Below, piece by piece: positions 25,047-34,263 of a DNA stretch of 64,000 bases. This stretch comes from CAKSQF01 sp964568425 (GTDB lineage: Bacteria; Bacillota; Clostridia; Oscillospirales; CAG-272). A program made the translations under genes and the position numbers. The notes below the pieces were generated by a model that saw only the letters and a list, made by a program, of their open reading frames with translations, was not told the DNA's origin and did no database searches. The stretch is taken from contig CAZMPO010000008.1 of NCBI GenBank assembly GCA_964568425.1, positions 4,566 through 68,565 of the forward strand. Direction: 5' to 3'. How positions within the stretch are numbered: position 1 is the stretch's first letter; each line of letters begins with the position of its first letter.

Positions 25047-26207
25047 ATGAACAACATCCTTTTGCTTAATAAGATATCAAAACACGGAACCGACAGATTT
25101 GACGGCGCGAAATATGCCGTTTCGGACGCTTGCGACAATCCCGATGCGATAATGGTCAGAAGTGCATCGATGCACACATATCCGTTTGGTTCGTCTCTGC
25201 GTGCGATCGCCAGAGCAGGTGCGGGTGTCAACAATATTCCGATCGATGAATGCGCGTCCGAAGGAATCGTTGTTTTCAATACCCCCGGCGCAAACGCAAA
25301 CGCCGTTAAAGAGCTTACAATCGCCGCTCTTCTTCTTGCCTCGCGTGACATTGTCGGCGGCATAGGCTGGGCATCAACGCTTTCGGAGAATGCTGCCGCC
25401 GCTGTTGAAAAAGGCAAATCAAAATTTGCGGGCGTTGAGCTTCGCGGCAAAACGCTTGGAATAATCGGACTCGGCGCGATCGGCGGAATGGTCGCCAATA
25501 CCGCCGTTGCTCTCGGAATGAATGTCATCGGCTTTGATCCGTTTATGTCGGTCGATGCCGCATGGAGACTTTCTTCCGCTGTCAAAAAAGCAGCTGATTT
25601 CGACGAGATCTATCGCGAGAGCGATTTTATCAGCCTTCACACGCCGGCAACAAAAGACACCAAAGGAATGATCAACGCCGAGTCGATCGCAAAGATGAAG
25701 GATGGCGTCAGGATCGTCAATATCGCTCGCGCAGATCTTGTCAACAGCGATGATGTCAAAAAAGCGATCGCCGACGGTAAGATCGCAAAATATGTTGTAG
25801 ATTTCCCGACAGATGATACTGTTGGTGTCGAAAATATAATCACTATCCCACACCTCGGTGCGTCTACCGAAGAATCGGAAGATAACTGTGCGATAATGGC
25901 TGCCGATCAGCTTATCGATTTCCTCGAAAACGGAAATATCAAAAACAGCGTCAATTATCCGACAGTCATACTTGATCGAGGGAATTGTTCTAGAATCTGC
26001 ATCCTTCACAAGAACATCCCCGCAATGATCTCCTCGGTCGCGACGAAAATTGCAGGCAAAGGGCTCAATATCGAGCACATGCAGAACGCATCTAAGGGCG
26101 ATTTTGCGTACACCGTTGTCGATGTCGATGAGCATATCCCCGATGATATCGCAAACGATTGCATGACCATCGACGGTGTTATCCGCGTTTTCACTATCAA
26201 TAATTAA
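25047..26207 (+). CDS. serA: D-3-phosphoglycerate dehydrogenase
   Basis: SerA oxidises 3-phosphoglycerate to 3-phosphohydroxypyruvate with NAD. The 386-residue short form has the NAD-binding motif LGIIGLGAIGGMVAN (about 135-149), the catalytic Arg region VRIVNIARADLV, and the His-containing ITIPHLGASTEESEDN. A C-terminal ACT domain (about 315-386, KNIPAMISSVATKIAGKGLNI) may sense serine. GGAGGTG lies ahead of ATG 25047. A terminator follows 6 bases after the stop. Confidence 0.97.
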   Translation: MNNILLLNKISKHGTDRFDGAKYAVSDACDNPDAIMVRSASMHTYPFGSSLRAIARAGAGVNNIPIDECASEGIVVFNTPGANANAVKELTIAALLLASRDIVGGIGWASTLSENAAAAVEKGKSKFAGVELRGKTLGIIGLGAIGGMVANTAVALGMNVIGFDPFMSVDAAWRLSSAVKKAADFDEIYRESDFISLHTPATKDTKGMINAESIAKMKDGVRIVNIARADLVNSDDVKKAIADGKIAKYVVDFPTDDTVGVENIITIPHLGASTEESEDNCAIMAADQLIDFLENGNIKNSVNYPTVILDRGNCSRICILHKNIPAMISSVATKIAGKGLNIEHMQNASKGDFAYTVVDVDEHIPDDIANDCMTIDGVIRVFTINN

Positions 26208-26213
26208 AATCAA

Positions 26214-26245
26214 AAAAAGTCAAGGCTGTTTGTCCTTGACTTTTT
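26214..26245 (+). terminator. Terminator after serA
   Basis: A 12-base stem (26214-26225 against 26234-26245, core AAGTCAAGG/CCTTGACTT) with an 8-base loop; the 3' arm ends in TTTTT. Confidence 0.9.
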
Positions 26246-26250
26246 CTTTG

Positions 26251-26294
26251 GGCACAATGCACAAAAACAGCAGGTGATTTTTGTGCATTGTGCC
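26251..26294. repeat. 17-bp perfect inverted repeat upstream of the ABC operon
   Basis: Arms GGCACAATGCACAAAAA (26251-26267) and its exact complement (26278-26294) surround a 10-base spacer; a T-run (26297-26302) follows. It could be a second terminator or a regulatory hairpin, lying 6 bases after the serA terminator and 39 bases before the ABC promoter. Confidence 0.85.
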
Positions 26295-26332
26295 GATTTT
26301 TTCGGATCCAATGTTTTTTTCAAAAATTAGTA

Positions 26333-26360
26333 TTGACATTTTTGACTTTTGTTGTATAAT
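26333..26360 (+). promoter_or_regulatory. Sigma-A promoter for the ABC exporter genes
   Basis: Perfect TTGACA at 26333-26338, a 16-base spacer and perfect TATAAT at 26355-26360. Confidence 0.8.
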
Positions 26361-26395
26361 TGATTAAAAAGATGACTTTCTTGGCAAGGAGGACG

Positions 26396-28744
26396 ATGGA
26401 ATTGAAGCTTTTTATGAATGAGATCCGCAAACAAATGAGCGGCAAAACGATAGTGCTTGTCTTGTTGATCTTACTTCTTTTGAACAGCCTTTTTGCATAT
26501 ATTTACGCAAGAGACAACACCGATCTTGAAAATCTTGAGGCATTTCGCGAGCTGAACAAGGATTTTAATGAAGATCCGGAGGCGATACGCGCACTTTTTG
26601 AAAAATACGAAAACGCAAGCGATGAATACAATAACGCTCTTTTGGAATGGGTCAGCAACGGCAAAAAGGGAGACCGTCCGATAGCTGAGCCCATCCCTCA
26701 TACATATTCAGATGAAAATGATGACCAAACCGTCATGTTTCTATTTTTCCGTGATGTTTTGACCGAGGAACAATACAAGGAAAAGATCAACGCAAATATC
26801 GATGAAGCATTTCGCCAACTGCGTGATTTTGATAACAACGGCTACGACAAAAATGCTTACATATACAGATATCAAATCAGATTTATCGAACAATATCGTA
26901 ATTTGGTCGACAAGATCGATCTAAACGGCGGATATATTTTCGGATGGGATCTGCTTTTCTCTTACAGCGGAACATTCCTATTTGCCGCTCTTGCAATGAT
27001 CTTTATCGGAAGCAGACTGTTTCCCATAGAGAAAGACACCGGAATGCATTTGATTCTTCGCACAACCAAAAAGGGAAGGTGGTCGATTGCCCTTACAAAG
27101 ATCTTGACGGTATTCGTTCTTTCTTTTGTCGTGACCATCATCTTCTTTTTATCCTCTTACGCGGTGATCGATGTCTATACGGGCTTTTCGTCATGGAACG
27201 ATCCGATACAGCAGATCAAAAATTTCTTTATGTCTCCGCATCTGATCAGCATCATGGAATGTCTTATTCTCACCATGCTGCTTACCGCACTCACTTTGTT
27301 TGCTCTTTCGATCATGACAGCATGTTTTACGCTGATCATGAAACATTCATTTGCCGGAATTTTAGCATCGGCGGCAATCTGCGGTGTATTTTTCTTCCTG
27401 TCTCTTAAGGGTGATCAAAATTTTATCAGATACGCAAATATTTTCACGGTTTCCTCCGGAGAAAAGCTTTTTTCGACATGGCGTGCTCTCCACGTCGGAG
27501 ACCATCCCGTGTCACAGATCATCCCCATCTCGCTCATGATCGCGCTGTTTTCGGTATTATCCATCGTCGCTTGTCTATTGCTGTGGGTAATCCGCGGAAT
27601 AGGCGTTTCCAATCCGCGTTCGCGAAGGATCATTGCCGATATCAGAAAGATCAGGGAGAGGTTTTCAAGACCGAGGATAGCGTCTCTTTCGCTTACACGA
27701 CATGAATTAAAGAAGCTGTTCCCGTCAACGACTATTCTGATCTGCATACTCATAATGATCGCCAAGATCTTTTCGGTCAACATAAGCTTTTCGCCTAACG
27801 AATCCTATCAGTCGCTAATAAAACAGCGTTTCATAGACGAATACGAAGAATACACGCTTGATGAGACATACGATCTTGTTTCTGATAAAGTTGCGTATTA
27901 TGACGAAATAACCTCAACAAAGTATGTAAACGATATGGCAGTCAAACGCATCAATGATGAGATCACATATGAAGAATATCAAAGCTTCCGCGATGAATAT
28001 GATGAGGCTATCATTCTTTCGGATATGCTTGTCTCTTTTCAGTCTGAGCTTGAATATCTGGTTGAAAAAGAGGCAGAGACGGGCATTGCCACCAAGCCTA
28101 TAGTCAGCACCGGGTTCTATGTCCTTATGGATAGCGACTTCGACATCGCCTTGACCGTGCTGATAATCGTGATATTCAGCGGCATCTATTCAAAGGAATA
28201 CGAAAGCGGATTTATATCGCTGATGAAAAGCACCAAACGAGGCAGAAACAATGTCTTTTGGACAAAGACAGCATTAACATGCGGATTGTCGATGATAACA
28301 TCAGTCGCGCTTTTTGCCGTAGATCTTTTGTTTGCGTTTGGCAGATATGACATGTCGTATGTCAACTCGCCGCTCTTTGCGATCAGAACCTACAGTAATA
28401 CGAGCTCGGGCGTTACGATCATGCAATATATTATGTTGACTGCCATAATGCGTACCGTTTCGTTTATGATCTTTGCTCTCCTTGTAAACGGTCTTTCCGG
28501 TACACTTTGCACCGAATGGATCACCGCGGGAGTGTCACTTATGATGTTTATACCATATCTGCTCTACGGACTCGGAATAAAGCTGTTCCAATACGCCGAT
28601 ATATCGATCTTGCTTTCATTTGACAGATTGTATCTGCTATCGACAGCACTTGGCGGAGTTTGGCTTGTCATCATGCTGTATCTGATCTGGAGCGGAATAA
28701 CACTTCTGCTTACAATAAGTACAAGACGAAAATTGTGCAAATAA
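26396..28744 (+). CDS. ABC exporter membrane protein with two fused permease halves
   Basis: A 782-residue membrane protein with an internal two-fold layout. The first half has a signal-anchor helix (about 10-35), an extracytoplasmic loop of about 150 residues, then about five helices. The second half begins near TRHELKKLFPSTTILICILI with another helix, another hydrophilic loop of about 110-130 residues, then about five helices. Each half matches the ABC-2 permease plan. It is immediately followed by its ATPase gene. AAGGAGG (26386-26392) is only 3 bases from ATG 26396 and 9 from TTG 26402, so TTG 26402 may be the true start. The substrate is unknown; peptide antibiotic or lipid export is a guess from similar pairs. 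Confidence 0.85.
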   Translation: MELKLFMNEIRKQMSGKTIVLVLLILLLLNSLFAYIYARDNTDLENLEAFRELNKDFNEDPEAIRALFEKYENASDEYNNALLEWVSNGKKGDRPIAEPIPHTYSDENDDQTVMFLFFRDVLTEEQYKEKINANIDEAFRQLRDFDNNGYDKNAYIYRYQIRFIEQYRNLVDKIDLNGGYIFGWDLLFSYSGTFLFAALAMIFIGSRLFPIEKDTGMHLILRTTKKGRWSIALTKILTVFVLSFVVTIIFFLSSYAVIDVYTGFSSWNDPIQQIKNFFMSPHLISIMECLILTMLLTALTLFALSIMTACFTLIMKHSFAGILASAAICGVFFFLSLKGDQNFIRYANIFTVSSGEKLFSTWRALHVGDHPVSQIIPISLMIALFSVLSIVACLLLWVIRGIGVSNPRSRRIIADIRKIRERFSRPRIASLSLTRHELKKLFPSTTILICILIMIAKIFSVNISFSPNESYQSLIKQRFIDEYEEYTLDETYDLVSDKVAYYDEITSTKYVNDMAVKRINDEITYEEYQSFRDEYDEAIILSDMLVSFQSELEYLVEKEAETGIATKPIVSTGFYVLMDSDFDIALTVLIIVIFSGIYSKEYESGFISLMKSTKRGRNNVFWTKTALTCGLSMITSVALFAVDLLFAFGRYDMSYVNSPLFAIRTYSNTSSGVTIMQYIMLTAIMRTVSFMIFALLVNGLSGTLCTEWITAGVSLMMFIPYLLYGLGIKLFQYADISILLSFDRLYLLSTALGGVWLVIMLYLIWSGITLLLTISTRRKLCK

Positions 28745-28758
28745 AAGGAGGGATCGCT

Positions 28759-29640
28759 ATGAAACTAACATTTAAAGACATAGATAAATCTTACGGGTCA
28801 AACCATGCGCTTGATCATTTTTCTGCCGAGTTTGAGCATGGCATATATGCTCTCATGGGACCTAACGGTTCGGGCAAAACAACGCTTATAAACATCATTA
28901 CCGATAATCTTAAGGCGGATTCGGGAGAGATTCTTTACAATGGAGAGAATATCCTGAAGCTCGGCAAAGATTTCAGATCCAAGATCGGCTTTATGCCGCA
29001 ATATCCGGGCATGTATCCCGGATTTATGGTCGAAGAATTTATGCTCTACATGAGTACATTAAAGGGCATGAAAAAAAGCATTGCGACTAGCTCGATAAAA
29101 GAAATACTTGAAGCGGTTGAGCTTTGGGATGTGAAGGGAAGAAAGATAACGGCTCTTTCGGGCGGCATGAAGCAGAGACTCGCACTTGCCCAGGCAGTTC
29201 TCGGTGATCCCGAAATAATAATACTTGACGAGCCGACCGCGGGGCTTGATCCGAAGCAAAGAATATCGATACGAAACTACATATCATCGATCGCTTTAAG
29301 CAAAATGGTGCTGATTGCAACGCATGTTGTGAGCGATGTTGAATTTATCGCGAAAGATATAATTTTCTTGAACAAAGGAAGAATTACTGATTTTGCGCCT
29401 GCTGTATCTCTTGCATCAAAGATAAGCGGAAAAGTGTTTGAGATCACATGCACCGCTGATGATCTGGCAAGAGTACGACAGATGTACAGGATAATAAGTT
29501 TGGTACAATCTACAGAAGGTCTGCGGATCCGCGTGTTGTCAGAAGATGTACCTGCCTCTGAGTTCAGGGCAATACCTGTCGAACCTTCTCTTGAAGATTA
29601 TTATCTCTATACTTTTGGCGAAAATATTGAAGGATACTAA
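28759..29640 (+). CDS. ABC transporter ATP-binding protein
   Basis: A 293-residue ATPase that would power the preceding permease. Walker A is GPNGSGKTT, the Q-loop is in GFMPQYPGMYPG, the signature is ALSGGMKQRLALAQA, Walker B is IIILDEPTAGLDP and the switch His is in IATHVVSDVEF. The roughly 80-residue C-terminal extension is typical of exporter ATPases of the CcmA/NatA/bacitracin type. The start ATG 28759 follows AAAAGGAGGGATCGCT, 14 bases after the permease stop; a longer reading from 28660 would overlap the permease and is rejected. Confidence 0.95.
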   Translation: MKLTFKDIDKSYGSNHALDHFSAEFEHGIYALMGPNGSGKTTLINIITDNLKADSGEILYNGENILKLGKDFRSKIGFMPQYPGMYPGFMVEEFMLYMSTLKGMKKSIATSSIKEILEAVELWDVKGRKITALSGGMKQRLALAQAVLGDPEIIILDEPTAGLDPKQRISIRNYISSIALSKMVLIATHVVSDVEFIAKDIIFLNKGRITDFAPAVSLASKISGKVFEITCTADDLARVRQMYRIISLVQSTEGLRIRVLSEDVPASEFRAIPVEPSLEDYYLYTFGENIEGY

Positions 29641-29646
29641 ACAAAT

Positions 29647-29681
29647 CACCCTTTCCGAAGAAACCTTCTTTGGAAAGGGTG
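29647..29681. terminator. Shared terminator between the ABC operon and glnS
   Basis: A 10-base perfect stem (CACCCTTTCC at 29647-29656, complement at 29672-29681) between two converging genes; TTTTT follows on the plus strand. Confidence 0.8.
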
Positions 29682-29698
29682 AATTTTTGCCTGATGGG

Positions 29699-31351
29699 TT
29701 ATTTTTTTGAAAAGCTGTCTTTAAGCGTGACGATTCGATTAAAAGTGTTCGAATATTTCGTGTCTTTGACAAAATATCCGGTACGAACAAACTGAAATCT
29801 TTCGCCGGGCTCTGCATCCGTAAGTGATCTCTCAACCTTGCATCCCGTCAGCTTAATAACCGAATCGGGATTTAGAAAATCATTATATTCCGTACCCTCG
29901 GGCATGTCGTTGAGGTTGGGTATTGTAAAGAGCTTGTCGTATAGCGAAACATTGACATCATCGCAGTATTTTGCCGACAGCCAATGGATCGTTCCCTTGA
30001 CCTTTCGATCGGTCGGATTACCGTTTCTAACCTCGAGATCCGCCGTGCAGTGGATCTCGACGATATTTCCGTCCGCGTCCTTCACTATATCACCGCACTT
30101 TATGATATATGCGCCCATGAGTCTGACCTCTCCGCCTGGTTTCAGTCTAAAGAACTTGGGAGGCGGAACTTCGGCAAAGTCGCTTTTGTCTATATATATC
30201 TCCTTTGTGAACGGGAGATCACGGAACCCTGCATTTTCGACCGTGGGATTGTTAGGAAGAGGGAAGTGCTCCACAAGATCCTCGGGATAGTTGTCGATAA
30301 CTATCTTTATCGGGTCGAGAATGCAGACCCTTCTTTGTGCGGTCGCGTTAAGTTCGTCGCGTACGCATGCTTCCAAAAGCTCGATATCGACAAGGCTGTC
30401 CGTCTTGGCGATTCCCGCGCGTCTGATAAAATCAAAGATCGCGCTCGGGGTATATCCGCGTCTTCTGAGTGCACAAAGAGTCGGAAGTCTCGGGTCATCC
30501 CAACCATCGGCGATGCCCGTCTCAACAAGTTTGCGAAGGTAGCGTTTGCTCATGACGGTGTATGTCACGTTCAGACGCGCAAATTCTCTCTGTTTGGGAC
30601 GAAGTCTGCCTTTGAAGCAGTTCTCGATAACCCAATCGTAAAGAGGTCTGTGGTTCTCAAATTCAAGTGAACAGAGCGAATATGTGATGCCTTCAAGCGC
30701 GTCCTGGATGGGATGTGCAAAATCATACATCGGATATATGCACCACTTGTCACCTTGGCGGTGATGATGCGCGCGAACTATCCTGTAGATGGCAGGGTCG
30801 CGCATGTTGATATTCGGCGATGACATATCGATCTTTGCGCGTAGAGTCTTTGAACCATCGGGAAATTCGCCGTTTTTCATGCGAACAAAGAGATCGAGAT
30901 TTTCTTCGATCGATCTGTTTCTGTAAGGTGACTCAATACCCGGCTCGGTCAGCGTGCCGCGATACTTACTCATTTCCTCTTTGGTAAGATCGCAGACGAA
31001 TGCTTTTCCTTCTTTGATCAGATCAATGGCAAGCTCGTATGTTTGATCGAAGTAATCAGAGCCGTAATATATGCCGCCCGTGGGTTCGCATCCGAGCCAG
31101 CGGAGATCCTCAAGGATGGAATCGACGTACTCGGTATCTTCCTTTGTGGGATTGGTATCATCGTAACGAAGATTGAAAAGTCCGTTGTATTTTTTTGCTG
31201 TCGTATAATTGATGTATATTGCCTTTGCGCTTCCTATATGAAGATAGCCGTTAGGTTCGGGCGGAAAACGCGTGTGAACATGATCGTTCACGCCTGCCGC
31301 AAGATCGGCGTCGATTATATCATGAATAAAATTGCTTGCAATCTCTTCCAT
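29699..31351 (-). CDS. glnS: Glutaminyl-tRNA synthetase
   Basis: GlnS attaches glutamine to tRNA-Gln. The 550-residue class I synthetase has the family N-terminus TRFPPEPNGYLHIGSAKAI (HIGH variant HIGS), the FNLRYDDTNP segment, GlnRS-typical YPMYDFAHPIQDALEGITYSLCS, the KMSKS-like VMSKRYLRKLVE, and the two anticodon-binding beta-barrels in the C-terminal third. Its presence means direct Gln-tRNA formation rather than dependence on the amidotransferase route alone. It lies 23 bases downstream of gltX; AGAAAGGAA precedes ATG 31351. Confidence 0.97.
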   Translation of the reverse strand: MEEIASNFIHDIIDADLAAGVNDHVHTRFPPEPNGYLHIGSAKAIYINYTTAKKYNGLFNLRYDDTNPTKEDTEYVDSILEDLRWLGCEPTGGIYYGSDYFDQTYELAIDLIKEGKAFVCDLTKEEMSKYRGTLTEPGIESPYRNRSIEENLDLFVRMKNGEFPDGSKTLRAKIDMSSPNINMRDPAIYRIVRAHHHRQGDKWCIYPMYDFAHPIQDALEGITYSLCSLEFENHRPLYDWVIENCFKGRLRPKQREFARLNVTYTVMSKRYLRKLVETGIADGWDDPRLPTLCALRRRGYTPSAIFDFIRRAGIAKTDSLVDIELLEACVRDELNATAQRRVCILDPIKIVIDNYPEDLVEHFPLPNNPTVENAGFRDLPFTKEIYIDKSDFAEVPPPKFFRLKPGGEVRLMGAYIIKCGDIVKDADGNIVEIHCTADLEVRNGNPTDRKVKGTIHWLSAKYCDDVNVSLYDKLFTIPNLNDMPEGTEYNDFLNPDSVIKLTGCKVERSLTDAEPGERFQFVRTGYFVKDTKYSNTFNRIVTLKDSFSKK

Positions 31352-31374
31352 TTTGATACATTCCTTTCTGTATA

Positions 31375-33057
31375 TTAAAGCTTATCAGCTGCGGATCTGA
31401 GTCTGGAGATCGAACGGTCATAACCTATGATCTGCATTATCTCCCAAAGATCGGGAGAATTTGTTTTGCCTGTAATCGCGATCCTGATGAAGGTGCTGAT
31501 ATCTCCTACATGACCCTTGTATTGATCGGGAGACGCCTTATACAGCTTCATTTCAGGGGCAAAGCCAAGCTCGGATGCGATCTGCTTTACAAGATCAAAC
31601 CACATATTGCTGTCAAGAGCGAGTGAGTATCTGTCGGCAAAAAGCTCAAGTGCTTTTTTGATATCCGCTTTGTCAAATCCGTCCGGATATGCGTCAACGA
31701 TCTCGAACAGATCATCGTAGAAAAGCGACATATAGGGTTTTACATCAGCCCATGTGCAAAGATCCTTGCGCGGTTTTTTACCGCCACGTCCGATCGAAAG
31801 AATGCGTTTTGCGTAACTTGGATCGTCCGAGAGAATCTTCGCAAAATCCGTATCATAAGATGACGCCCAATCGAGCGTGTAATCGTACACGGTGTCCGCA
31901 CTCATTCGCGAAATAACATTCTTTGAAACGTCATTCAGCTTGTCAAAATCAAAGAGTGCACCCGAGGTGGACATTTTCTTGATATTGAAAGGGAAGTCAG
32001 TGTATGGAAGAGTCGGATTTGCCGTCCTCCACTCCTCATAATTGGAGTTGAGAAGTGTCAGGACATATTCGATCACGCTTTCCGGAGCGTAACCGGCAAC
32101 TCGATAATCCGAAAGTGCCGCACCGTGGTCGCGTTTCGAAAGCTTCTTTTTGGAATTGCCTTCCATCTTCATGAGCTGCGCGATGTGCATGTATTTGGGC
32201 GGCTTGAACCCGAGATATCTGAAAAGCTGGAGATGTTTCGGAAGACTCGGTAACCACTCCTCGCCGCGTATCACATGAGTCGTGCCCATGAGATGATCAT
32301 CGACAGCATGTGCAAAATGATATGTCGGTATACCGTCACTTTTGAGGAGGACGAAATCCTCATCATTCTCGGGAAGTTCAAGCTTACCCTTGATCAGATC
32401 TGTACAGGCGACCTTTTTCTCGCCGTCGCCGTCCGACATGATCCTTAAAACAAACGGATGTCCCGCCGCAAGCTCGCTCTTGACCGTGCCGATATTGATC
32501 TCTCGCGCGCGAAGCATCTCCTCGCGTTCGGAATCTCGATCGGCATGCCAATCCTTTGCCTTGATCTCGGCTTTTTTGTCGGATGCTTGAAGCTGCTCAT
32601 ATTCTTCAACAGATGTAAAGCAAGGATATGCCTTGCCTTGACGAACAAGCTCTTTCGCGAAGGTCTGATAGATCTCGGCACGCTGACTTTGTCTGTACGG
32701 TCCGTACACTCCCATGTCGCCGTTCAAAAGCGCACCCTCGTCGAAATATATCTTATAGTAAGCAAGCGAGTTTATCAGATCAGCCTCTGCGCCCTTAACC
32801 TCGCGTTTTGCGTCTGTATCTTCGATGCGGAGGAAAAAAACGCCATTCGATTGATGGGCAAGACGCTCATTGACGATCGCGGGAAAAAGCGTGCCGAAAT
32901 GCATAAAGCCGGTCGGGCTCGGCGCAAGACGAGTGACTTTAGCACCCTCGGGAAGCTCGCGTCTCGGAAAAGCAGTCTCAATGTCTGACGGTAATTTAGT
33001 TATATTCGGAAAAAGAAGCTCTGCAAGCTCATTGTAATTCAAAGAATTATTGTCCAT
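31375..33057 (-). CDS. gltX: Glutamyl-tRNA synthetase
   Basis: GltX attaches glutamate to tRNA-Glu. The 560-residue class I synthetase has the signature RLAPSPTGFMHFGT (HIGH variant HFGT), RIEDTDAKREV, and KMSKS variant KLSKRDHGA, followed by an alpha-helical anticodon-binding domain. It is longer than the usual 470-490 residues, partly from the N-terminal 35 residues before the first signature. CAGGAGTAA precedes ATG 33057 and a promoter lies at 33095-33123. glnS is the next gene, so both related charging enzymes share a transcript. Whether this GluRS is discriminating cannot be judged by eye. Confidence 0.95.
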   Translation of the reverse strand: MDNNSLNYNELAELLFPNITKLPSDIETAFPRRELPEGAKVTRLAPSPTGFMHFGTLFPAIVNERLAHQSNGVFFLRIEDTDAKREVKGAEADLINSLAYYKIYFDEGALLNGDMGVYGPYRQSQRAEIYQTFAKELVRQGKAYPCFTSVEEYEQLQASDKKAEIKAKDWHADRDSEREEMLRAREINIGTVKSELAAGHPFVLRIMSDGDGEKKVACTDLIKGKLELPENDEDFVLLKSDGIPTYHFAHAVDDHLMGTTHVIRGEEWLPSLPKHLQLFRYLGFKPPKYMHIAQLMKMEGNSKKKLSKRDHGAALSDYRVAGYAPESVIEYVLTLLNSNYEEWRTANPTLPYTDFPFNIKKMSTSGALFDFDKLNDVSKNVISRMSADTVYDYTLDWASSYDTDFAKILSDDPSYAKRILSIGRGGKKPRKDLCTWADVKPYMSLFYDDLFEIVDAYPDGFDKADIKKALELFADRYSLALDSNMWFDLVKQIASELGFAPEMKLYKASPDQYKGHVGDISTFIRIAITGKTNSPDLWEIMQIIGYDRSISRLRSAADKL

Positions 33058-33094
33058 TTTTAGTTACTCCTGAATAAAGTTCCTGTATGTCCAT

Positions 33095-33123
33095 ATTATA
33101 ACACATTTTCCGCATTTAGTCAA
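33095..33123 (-). promoter_or_regulatory. Sigma-A promoter for gltX-glnS
   Basis: Reverse strand TTGACT (33123-33118), a 17-base spacer and TATAAT (33100-33095), 37 bases from the gltX start. Confidence 0.8.
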
Positions 33124-33193
33124 TAGAAATGCTGTAAAAGTCGATCGATTTTGCAATAAATAGCCCACATCTAAATGAGAGCAACGAACAAGG

Positions 33194-33225
33194 CAATTAT
33201 ACAAAATGATTATTTTGTATAATTG
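33194..33225. repeat. 14-bp perfect palindrome upstream of gltX
   Basis: CAATTATACAAAAT (33194-33207) and its exact complement (33212-33225) around GATT. It is AT-rich with no U-tract, so an operator is as likely as a terminator for the Gfo/Idh gene that ends at 33262. Confidence 0.7.
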
Positions 33226-33261
33226 AGAAGTGGCTTTTGGATGCATTTGCTCGGATTGTCG

Positions 33262-34263
33262 TTAAATATTGTATCCTATGACATCTCTTGCCATTTTGAG
33301 GACTTTTATTTCATCAAGCGTTGTTTGCTCGAGTTTTTTGTAGTCGGCGTCGGTTTGTGCTTCACAAGCGTAACCTGTAAAGTTGTCGAGTTCGTTTTTC
33401 ATACAGAACTCAAAGCTTGACTCTGATCTCAGAACACTCGAACCTTCTTTGCAAGTGATTCTTATGTCATTGAAACGCGAAACATCGCCGATCAAGATAG
33501 ATCTGTCTTCGAGCATAATTTCACTCGGACAAACGCTCGTTCCGACCTTTGATATATTTGCGCCGATCGTGAAATCATCATACACGAATTGGAGAGCGTC
33601 GGTTATATCGGCGTCTCCTTTACCGAATGTTGCTTTGCCGCATATCGTGTTTGGCACGCCAAATAGACGCACGAGCAAGCTTATAACATAGATCCCGAGA
33701 TCCATTAGCGCACCACCACAGCATTTTTTGTCAAATGTGGATGCAATTATGCCCTTGCTGTAGTTGTCAAGCTTTGACGATCTTTTACAAAAATTGATAT
33801 TTCCGCCGACAATCTTCCCATCCGCCGCAGAAATTATCCGCGAAAGCTCATTTAGCATCGGATGATGCGCGTTCATCATCGCTTCCATATAGACAAGCTG
33901 ATATTTGTTAGATAATTCACAAAGTTCCGAATATTGCCACGGATGCACACTGATCGGCTTCTCGCACAGAACATGCTTGCCGGCAAGAAGCATTTTCTTT
34001 GAGTGTTCGTAATGCAGATAATTTGGCGATGCGATATAAACGGCGTCGATACTCTCATCTTTTGCGAGATCGTCGATGTTATCATATGTCGAGATATCGT
34101 CTCTGTCGCCGACAAATTCACGCGCTCTTTCGAGCGAGCGTGAATATTGTGCGGCGTACAACGCTTTGTCAGATGTATCGATGACCGATATCATTTTTTC
34201 GGTGAGCCAAAAACTACCGATGATGGCAAATCTAAGAGCACCCTTCCCTGTGTTTGGGATCAT
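33262..34263 (-). CDS. Gfo/Idh/MocA family oxidoreductase
   Basis: A 333-residue NAD(P)-dependent dehydrogenase-type protein. The N-terminal Rossmann fold has a degenerate glycine motif (FAIIGSFWL), the conserved ASPNYLHYEH stretch, and the catalytic EKP motif intact at residues 101-103 (CEKPISVHPWQ). The C-terminal alpha/beta domain follows, with a GGALMDLGIY motif typical of sugar and dihydrodiol dehydrogenase-like members. Its start overlaps the MATE gene stop by four bases (ATGA), so the two are translationally coupled. The substrate is unknown. It differs from the first Gfo/Idh protein (1049-2245), which lacks the lysine. Confidence 0.93.
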   Translation of the reverse strand: MIPNTGKGALRFAIIGSFWLTEKMISVIDTSDKALYAAQYSRSLERAREFVGDRDDISTYDNIDDLAKDESIDAVYIASPNYLHYEHSKKMLLAGKHVLCEKPISVHPWQYSELCELSNKYQLVYMEAMMNAHHPMLNELSRIISAADGKIVGGNINFCKRSSKLDNYSKGIIASTFDKKCCGGALMDLGIYVISLLVRLFGVPNTICGKATFGKGDADITDALQFVYDDFTIGANISKVGTSVCPSEIMLEDRSILIGDVSRFNDIRITCKEGSSVLRSESSFEFCMKNELDNFTGYACEAQTDADYKKLEQTTLDEIKVLKMARDVIGYNI

